Positions 1-4,545 of a stretch of 6,156 nt of DNA are shown in pieces. The stretch lies in assembly GCA_003219495.1 (NCBI GenBank), contig QHOZ01000195.1, positions 1 to 6,156 of the forward strand. Direction: 5' to 3'. Numbering within the stretch: position 1 is the first letter of the stretch; every line of letters begins with the position of its first letter. The notes below the pieces were generated by a model. The model ran no database searches. It saw only the letters and a program-made list of their open reading frames with translations, and was not told the DNA's origin. The position numbers and the translations under genes are program-made. The stretch comes from Verrucomicrobiota bacterium (lineage in GTDB: Bacteria > Verrucomicrobiota > Verrucomicrobiae > Chthoniobacterales > UBA10450).

Positions 1-241
1 TATTGAAGGCGCAGCCAGTCGTATAACCAGTGGTGCCATTGTTGATCGTTTGCTTGAACGCTCCGCTGTTCGAATAAACCAGGTAATTTCCACTGCTAAC
101 GCCGGCGAAAACGTCGCCCGACTCCCAAATTGTCCCCACCGCCGACCAAAGCTGCGGGCCGAATAACGAGAGAATCATCGTAACCACGCCCAGGACCATC
201 AGGGTCAGCGCGATTCTGTTTCGCATGATCGAAATTTTCAT
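1..241 (-). CDS. Secreted/anchored beta-propeller-like protein, N-terminal part (runs off left edge)
   Basis: The first 80 codons of a minus-strand gene are present, starting at the ATG at 239-241; the 3' end lies outside the window. The protein opens with a basic stretch (MKISIMRNR) and a hydrophobic segment at about residues 10-28, which fits a signal peptide or membrane anchor. Residues 42-65 read GDVFAGVSSGNYLVYSNSGAF then KQTI. This matches the first blade of secreted propeller proteins (streptogramin-lyase or NHL-like) that I recall with GDVFVGV...Y.VYD..G.F..TI repeats; that is recognition from memory, and only one blade is visible. An in-frame ATG at 224-226 is an alternative start and would keep the hydrophobic segment. 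No good Shine-Dalgarno sequence sits in front of either start; GAGGA lies over 20 bases upstream of the first. The role is unknown. It is probably transcribed separately from the amidase gene 200 bases upstream. Confidence 0.72.
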   Translation of the reverse strand, partial: MKISIMRNRIALTLMVLGVVTMILSLFGPQLWSAVGTIWESGDVFAGVSSGNYLVYSNSGAFKQTINNGTTGYTTGCAFN

Positions 242-366
242 GCGCAAAGCCGCAGAGATTCGGTCCTCGGAAAAACAAAATTTATAGGGTAAGCCTTTGG
301 CCGGGCCATTGTATTTCTCGCGTACTAGGGCCGCCCTTTATAGGACTAATGCGGGACGAATACGAT

Positions 367-390
367 GGTTTTCTAGCGATACTGAAAACC
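367..390. repeat. Inverted repeat GGTTTTC / GAAAACC
   Basis: Perfect 7-base arms at 367-373 and 384-390 are separated by 10 bases. The repeat lies in the intergenic region between the amidase and the propeller gene, about 130 bases upstream of the latter's start. It could be a protein-binding dyad or an RNA stem. There is no poly-T tract on either side. Function is not known. Confidence 0.35.
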
Positions 391-422
391 CGCAGACTCA
401 ACTGCTTAGAAGGATTCCGCCG

Positions 423-441
423 CCGAGGCGGTTGCCCTCGG
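423..441 (-). terminator. Possible weak terminator hairpin after the amidase gene
   Basis: On the minus strand CCGAGG, a 7-base loop GCAACCG and CCTCGG form a perfect 6-bp GC-rich stem. It starts one base after the TGA stop of the amidase gene. The position suits a terminator or 3'-end stabiliser, but no run of T follows, so it is not a classical intrinsic terminator. It could simply be a chance feature of GC-rich sequence. Confidence 0.22.
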
Positions 442-1227
442 TCAATACAAGTCGCCCCGCCGGTGGTCGAATACCCGCACGCCGGTGCGCACCTCGGCTA
501 TAAGATCCCCGGAAATCTCGGCTTCGATCAGTTCTTCACGATCCGAAGACGCGCTGGCGAGAATTTTTCCGGAAGGGTCGACAATGAGTGAGCCACCGCA
601 AAACGTGACGCCGTCATCCGTGCCGACTCGATTCGCGACGACGAAGTAACTTTGATTTTCAACCGCGCGCGCGAGCACAAGAATTCGCAAATGTTCTGCG
701 CGCACTACCGGCCAAGCCGAGGAGTTCAGGATCAAATTCGCGCCATGTTTCACGACAAGCGCGCGCGCCATTTCCGGAAAGCGCAGGTCGTAACAAATGC
801 TTAGACCGATTTGAAAAGTGTCGATCTTAGCCGTGACGAAATCGTGTCCCGGCGAAAGACACACGCGCTCATCGAGCGGCGCTGCCGTGACGAGATGTGT
901 CTTTCGATATTTCCCGAGAACTTCGCCGTTTGCGTCGAGCAAAACTTGCGCGTTGAAAATTGAATCGCCATCGCGATCCGAAATTCCGGCAACGATCGCG
1001 ATCGAATTTTCCTTCGCGATCTTTTGCAACGCGGGAACCGCGCCCTCTTTCCACGTTCGCGCGTGGTTTTGAATCACCGGCATCGCATAGCCGGTGTCGA
1101 TCATCTCCGGAAAAACAACGAGCTCCGCGCCCAATTGTTTCGCGCGCGACACGAAGTCGCGGATTTTGCGAAGGTTCGCGTCGAAATCGCCTAGCACGCA
1201 GGAGATTTGGGCGGCGACGACTTTCAT
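442..1227 (-). CDS. Carbon-nitrogen hydrolase (nitrilase superfamily), omega-amidase-like
   Basis: This is a complete 261-residue cytoplasmic enzyme of the nitrilase superfamily, about the usual length for the single-domain omega-amidase (YafV/Nit2/MtnU) group. The catalytic triad is readable: Glu41 in VVFPEM, Lys109 in KYRKTH, and Cys145 in SICYDLRFPE; Glu120 (LDERVCLSPG) fits the second structural glutamate. Further family marks are NSSAWP (168-173), ARAVENQSYFVVANRVG (186-202), a GGSLIVDPSGK segment (211-221) and a C-terminus ending RRGDLY. Members hydrolyse small amides; the YDLRFPE motif and the size favour a 2-oxoacid omega-amide such as 2-oxoglutaramate, produced when glutamine acts as transamination donor. 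The exact substrate is inference. The ATG at 1225-1227 lies 10 bases after the MFS stop codon, so the two genes are probably translated from one transcript; the Shine-Dalgarno sequence is poor. It is the last gene of the three-gene unit. Confidence 0.93.
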   Translation of the reverse strand: MKVVAAQISCVLGDFDANLRKIRDFVSRAKQLGAELVVFPEMIDTGYAMPVIQNHARTWKEGAVPALQKIAKENSIAIVAGISDRDGDSIFNAQVLLDANGEVLGKYRKTHLVTAAPLDERVCLSPGHDFVTAKIDTFQIGLSICYDLRFPEMARALVVKHGANLILNSSAWPVVRAEHLRILVLARAVENQSYFVVANRVGTDDGVTFCGGSLIVDPSGKILASASSDREELIEAEISGDLIAEVRTGVRVFDHRRGDLY

Positions 1228-1237
1228 GATGTCGATC

Positions 1238-2653
1238 TTATCTCAAATTCCGGTCGAGCGCGCCGATCTTGCGAATCTCCGGCCATTTCAACGCGGAGCC
1301 AATTACGACCAGGATTGTCCCGATTCCTCCGCCAACAACAGAGATTACCGGACCGACCAGCGCCGCGGTTAATCCCGACTCGAGCGCACCGAACTCGTTC
1401 GAGGTGCCGATGAAAATATTGTTTACCGCCGAAACGCGGCCGCGCATCTCGTCCGGCGTCATCAGTTGCACGATCGAGCCGCGAATGATCACGCTCACGC
1501 TGTCGAGCGCGCCCGCGATAAACAACATTGCCAGCGAAAGCCAGAGCGCTTTCGACAAACCGAAAATCACCGTCGCGATTCCAAAACCAGTCACGCACCA
1601 AAGCAGCAATCGTCCCGCTTCGCGCATCGGCGGCAGATAAGCGACGATCAACGCCATCGCGAACGCACCGATCGCCGGCGTAGCGCGCATCCAGCCGAGC
1701 CCGACCGGACCGCAGTGCAGAATTTGATCGGCAAAGATCGGCAACAACGCGACCGAACCGCCGAGAAGCACGGCGAACAAATCGAGCGTGATCGTCGCGA
1801 GAATCACTTTCTTGCTGAAAACGAATTTCATTCCGGCGGCCAAACTGCGCCACGTGCTCGTTTCCGCCTGACGAAATTGCGGCGCGCGCGGAATCGGCAA
1901 CGTGAGCAGAAAAAATATGAACGCGGTGACGGCGTCGATCACATAGACGATTGCGAAACCTTGGTGCGCGACGACGAAACCGCTGATTGCCGGACCGACG
2001 ACCGAGCCAATTTGAAAAACGCTGTTGTTCCATGTCACTGCATTCGAAAAAGCGTCCCGCGGCACGAGCGTTGGGAAAAATGAGCTGCGCGCCGCCCATG
2101 AAAACGTTCGGGCGATCGCGCCGAGAAAAAGAAGCAAGTAGATGATCGGAATCGACGCGTCGTCGAAATGAAACGTTTGCTGATGCTGCTCGAACACGCC
2201 GGCGATCCGCATGAGCGCGTGATTGGATGCGCGCAAGATCGACCATTGCGGGATCGCGAGATGTTGCCAGGAAACAAACGCGAGCATGGCAGACGCAATT
2301 CCACTGAAAATCTGTGCCCAAAGAATGATGTGTTTGCGACTGACGCGGTCCGCCAAATGTCCGGCCGGCAATGAGAGACCGACGATTGGAATCGCGAACA
2401 CGAGTCCGACCAAACCGAGCGCCGTCGCCGAATGTGTGCGGCGATACATTTCCCATTCGACCGCGACCGCGAGCATTTGCCGGCCGATGATCGACAACAA
2501 ATTTCCCGTTGTGAAAAATCGAAAGCCGCGCGAACGAAACGCGGCGTAAGGATCGTGATGCGACCTTACTGGCGGAATCGCTGCGTCGGTGATTTCCGGA
2601 CGATCCCCGATCGGCGAATCGTGTGGACTTGTGCGATCGATCGGCTCAGCCAT
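1238..2653 (-). CDS. MFS transporter, EntS/MFS_3-type exporter
   Basis: A complete 471-residue inner-membrane carrier of the major facilitator superfamily. A hydrophilic N-terminus of about 33 residues precedes DPYAAFRSRGFRFFTTGN, the usual opening of this subfamily. About twelve hydrophobic segments follow. Motif A lies between helices 2 and 3 (GHLADRVSRK, 98-107). Subfamily marks include FSNAVTWNNS (202-211), DLFAVLLGGS (291-300), and near the C-terminus LMTPDEMRGRVSAVNN (397-412) with IGTSNEFGALESG (415-427). These resemble the enterobactin-exporter (EntS, DHA3/MFS_3) group, so proton-driven efflux of a small molecule is likely; the substrate cannot be told. Residues 130-167, between helices 3 and 4, form a hydrophilic stretch that seems longer than in the relatives I recall. 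The ATG at 2651-2653 has no clear Shine-Dalgarno sequence and is abutted by a hairpin. It lies 57 bases after the HbpS-like gene and 10 before the amidase gene. Confidence 0.92.
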   Translation of the reverse strand: MAEPIDRTSPHDSPIGDRPEITDAAIPPVRSHHDPYAAFRSRGFRFFTTGNLLSIIGRQMLAVAVEWEMYRRTHSATALGLVGLVFAIPIVGLSLPAGHLADRVSRKHIILWAQIFSGIASAMLAFVSWQHLAIPQWSILRASNHALMRIAGVFEQHQQTFHFDDASIPIIYLLLFLGAIARTFSWAARSSFFPTLVPRDAFSNAVTWNNSVFQIGSVVGPAISGFVVAHQGFAIVYVIDAVTAFIFFLLTLPIPRAPQFRQAETSTWRSLAAGMKFVFSKKVILATITLDLFAVLLGGSVALLPIFADQILHCGPVGLGWMRATPAIGAFAMALIVAYLPPMREAGRLLLWCVTGFGIATVIFGLSKALWLSLAMLFIAGALDSVSVIIRGSIVQLMTPDEMRGRVSAVNNIFIGTSNEFGALESGLTAALVGPVISVVGGGIGTILVVIGSALKWPEIRKIGALDRNLR

Positions 2654-2675
2654 GTGCGCGCGAGAATACGCGCAC
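2654..2675 (-). promoter_or_regulatory. Hairpin abutting the MFS start codon
   Basis: In the minus-strand transcript GTGCGCG, an 8-base loop TATTCTCG, and CGCGCAC form a perfect 7-bp GC-rich stem whose 3' arm ends immediately before the ATG of the MFS gene. A stem in this place covers the position where a ribosome-binding site would be. It may limit independent initiation and make translation depend on ribosomes arriving from the upstream gene. The structure is visible; the regulatory role is inference. It sits in the 56 bases (2654-2709) between the two coding regions. Confidence 0.35.
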
Positions 2676-2709
2676 GAGATTGGCGCGAGCGCAAGCTACG
2701 ATGTCGATC

Positions 2710-4425
2710 TTACAAAGTCGGATCGCGCGGAAATTTCACATAAGGCAAGCGCGTGCTGCGAAACGAAAATTGATCGGCGCGAATCGGGTCCGGCGCGAGA
2801 AAGTCGTGCGTGCCCGACGCGGCCACAATGTCGTCCTGATCCACGCCGTCACCGCTGATCCCAATCGCGCCCACGAGAACGCCATTGCGATAAAGCGGAA
2901 TGCCGCCGGGGAAAATCGTGATGCCGTTCGGTAGATCGGCGCGAATTCCAGTACGCAACGGCGGTGAGCTCGGATCGAATGTCGCGGTGAAGGTAAGATC
3001 GGGTTCAACCCCCGAGAAACCGGAGAGTTTATCCTGCTCGGTGAAGAAAGGCCCTGACGAATTGCCGTCGATTCCCGGCGGATAATTTTTCTGCGCCAGA
3101 AATCCGACCGCGCGCGTTGACATCGCCACGTTCAAACCGAACCCGAGGAAATCGTGACGCGTGTAAAAAACCGCGGTGCGCCCTTTTTGGACGGCAACAT
3201 CCCAACTAAACAATGTCGCCTCGCCGGTCCGAAATGCGCCGAGCACAGTTGGCGCAACATTGTCCGCGTCCGGATTGTTCACGACCGTGATGAACGCCTG
3301 CATTTGCGAGCCGATTGGCAATCGAATCGCCGCGCGCGTGATCTTCACTCGTTGCGCGGCGAAATCGATAATGCTCGCAACTTCAGCCGCGGTCAGTCGC
3401 GGCTGACCATTGATTGGTGCGGTCAGAGGGTCGGAGATGATTGGCTGTCGAATCTCGCCGTCGACGCCGCCGAATGTCGCGATTGGATATGGAAACGGCG
3501 GCGGCGAAGAGACAATTGGAAAACCGGGATCGGGATTTCCCGTCACCATCGGAGGTGGAGGAGGAGGACCTTTCTTCTTCTTTTTCTTTGGGGGTTTGGG
3601 CGCCGTGATAGCTCCCGCGTAGGGAAGTCTAATTCCGCCAACGAAAACATTGTCGGCCGTAATGCTCGACGCCGGCGCGAAACCTTGTTGTCCCGCGAGG
3701 GCAACGTCTTCATCCGGATCTGAGCCGGCGATGTAAACGAAAGGATTTTCCTCGCGCGCATTCACTCCCGGTGTCGGAAGCGACGCGAAGATGCACGGCG
3801 CGAACGGCGGAAATGGCGGCACCGGCAAGAATGGAATCGGCGGTTGCGGCGTTCCGTCGCCCACCACGCCGATTCCGCCGACGAGTTGCCCGTTTTTGTA
3901 AAGTGGAACGCCGCCGGGGGAACCATCCAATGAGGTGAACGCGATTGTCGATCCAAACGTTCCGGGCGACGGCGGTGCGGGAGTTGGCGGCGGGAATGGG
4001 CACGGGATCAAATCGACTTTTTTGAAATGGTTGACGTCGGACACGAAAAGATTTGAAAGACCGACGCCGACAAGCGGACCGGGCGCGGTGTTTTTCACGC
4101 CGACCGGAAAGTGCTGCTGGATAATGTAACCGGCGGTGCGCGATGAGAACGCGTTCTGATTGCTGCTCAAAAATGCCGCCGTTCCCGCTTTGCTCACGGC
4201 GGTTGCGATTTCGCCCGGCGTCGCTGGCCCACCCCGTACGACCCAAACGCCGAGCACGTACCCTTCGCGATCGACGACCGCGATCACGCTGTTCGGAGAA
4301 TTTACAACCGCGCGAAGCACGGCCTGATTGATGATCGCGGTGACGTCAGCGGCAGTGAGTTGCGCCCGCGCGGATGCTGCGATCAGGCTAAGCGCCGCGA
4401 AAATGAGCAGCGCGCGGCGTTTCAT
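2710..4425 (-). CDS. Exported protein with two HbpS/GlcG-type domains
   Basis: A 571-residue protein with a clear signal peptide (MKRRALLIFAALSLIAASARA, probable cleavage after Ala21). Domain 1 (about 22-275) begins QLTAADVTAIINQAV, followed by VIAVVDREGYVLGVWV, TAVSKAGTAAFLSSNQNAFS and GGVPLYKNGQLVGGIGVVGDG. Domain 2 (about 341-571) repeats the plan: RLTAAEVASIIDFA, GRTAVFYTR, PGGIPLYRNGVLVGAIGISGDG and a closing RLPY. These are hallmarks of the HbpS/GlcG (heme-degrading-protein-like, DUF336) family, usually a single small domain of about 130-150 residues. A linker at 276-292 carries six lysines (280-285) and six prolines (287-292). Domain 1 also has two proline-rich insertions (142-155, 193-210) holding the only cysteines, Cys142 and Cys211. 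Start choice: the ATG at 4423-4425 opens the signal peptide and is preceded by GAGG four bases away; an in-frame ATG at 4459-4461 would spoil the signal. Periplasmic or extracellular location is inferred; heme binding is not shown. Confidence 0.85.
   Translation of the reverse strand: MKRRALLIFAALSLIAASARAQLTAADVTAIINQAVLRAVVNSPNSVIAVVDREGYVLGVWVVRGGPATPGEIATAVSKAGTAAFLSSNQNAFSSRTAGYIIQQHFPVGVKNTAPGPLVGVGLSNLFVSDVNHFKKVDLIPCPFPPPTPAPPSPGTFGSTIAFTSLDGSPGGVPLYKNGQLVGGIGVVGDGTPQPPIPFLPVPPFPPFAPCIFASLPTPGVNAREENPFVYIAGSDPDEDVALAGQQGFAPASSITADNVFVGGIRLPYAGAITAPKPPKKKKKKGPPPPPPMVTGNPDPGFPIVSSPPPFPYPIATFGGVDGEIRQPIISDPLTAPINGQPRLTAAEVASIIDFAAQRVKITRAAIRLPIGSQMQAFITVVNNPDADNVAPTVLGAFRTGEATLFSWDVAVQKGRTAVFYTRHDFLGFGLNVAMSTRAVGFLAQKNYPPGIDGNSSGPFFTEQDKLSGFSGVEPDLTFTATFDPSSPPLRTGIRADLPNGITIFPGGIPLYRNGVLVGAIGISGDGVDQDDIVAASGTHDFLAPDPIRADQFSFRSTRLPYVKFPRDPTL
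3550..3588 (-). repeat. Lys6-Gly-Pro6 low-complexity coding tract
   Basis: The linker between the two HbpS/GlcG domains is coded by a polypurine run (AAG/AAA codons, 3571-3588) directly followed by a polypyrimidine-type CCT/CCA/CCG run (3550-3567). The protein reads six Lys, Gly, six Pro. Such tracts are prone to replication slippage, and six consecutive prolines are a known EF-P-dependent stalling context. This is a low-complexity coding repeat, not a separate element. Confidence 0.7.
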
Positions 4426-4545
4426 TGCGCCTCGATAACAAATCGCCGCGGCATTGGCCAACCAAATCCCTAAACCGCGTAAGATGCAGCCAATTTCCCT
4501 CGGGGCTTGCCTTTCTCAGGCAACTTCGGGCATCCTCGCGCTCCC
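4426..4545. promoter_or_regulatory. Divergent intergenic region between HbpS-like and barrel-protein genes
   Basis: These 120 bases separate two oppositely transcribed genes for exported proteins and must hold the leftward promoter of the HbpS-like unit and the rightward promoter of the barrel gene unless transcription comes from further away. Visible elements are the GAGG ribosome-binding site for the leftward gene (4432-4435 on the plus strand), the palindrome TTGGCCAA at 4454-4461, and an inverted repeat TTGCCT/AGGCAA at 4507-4523. I cannot pick convincing -35/-10 pairs for either direction. No Fur-like operator is apparent. Confidence 0.5.
4507..4523 (+). repeat. Inverted repeat in the barrel-gene leader
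   Basis: TTGCCT (4507-4512) and AGGCAA (4518-4523) are perfect 6-base arms around a 5-base loop, 22 bases ahead of the ATG at 4546. In the rightward transcript this would be a small leader hairpin. It also contains the TTG that would be the start of the longest possible open frame. A function is not evident; the arms are short enough to be chance. Confidence 0.3.

Larger units (their letters stand above)
242..441. other. Intergenic region with small inverted repeats, no gene
   Basis: Between the amidase stop codon and the propeller-protein start there are 200 bases without a credible coding region. They hold a 6-bp stem directly after the amidase stop (423-441), a 7-bp inverted repeat (367-390), and the octamer TTTATAGG twice (281-288 and 337-344). 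On the minus strand this octamer gives CCTATAAA, a possible -10-like element. The 281-288 copy is about 40 bases ahead of the propeller ATG, a suitable distance for a promoter, but no convincing -35 box is seen. The region probably carries the end of the three-gene unit and the promoter of the propeller gene. Confidence 0.6.

Noticed and set aside
960..1022. Frequent CGATCG/TCGCGA words as a possible uptake or HIP1-like signal
   Set aside because: They are spread evenly through coding sequence and fit codon and composition bias; no fixed octamer dominates.
1466..2083. A 205-codon plus-strand open frame opposite the MFS gene
   Set aside because: Its product is an extreme Arg/Asp/Glu/Gln composition caused by the complement of membrane-protein codons; no family features.
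1224..2456. A 410-codon minus-strand open frame overlapping the MFS gene
   Set aside because: It lies in another frame of the same strand inside the carrier gene and reads as Arg-rich sequence without domains, the usual shadow of a GC-rich gene.
3154..3723. A 189-codon plus-strand open frame opposite the HbpS-like gene
   Set aside because: It is antisense to a clearly recognised protein, rich in Arg and Trp, and has no recognisable motif.
4426..4461. Upstream ATG extending the HbpS-like protein by 12 residues
   Set aside because: It would place MANAAAICYRGA in front of a textbook signal peptide, while the inner ATG has GAGG at a suitable distance.
4454..4485. TTGGCC ... TAAGAT as a sigma-70 promoter for the barrel gene
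   Set aside because: The spacing is 20 bases and both boxes match the consensus poorly.
4507..4545. TTG start extending the barrel protein by 13 residues
   Set aside because: The extension is not signal-like, sits in a hairpin and lacks a ribosome-binding site; ATG 4546 begins right at the export segment.
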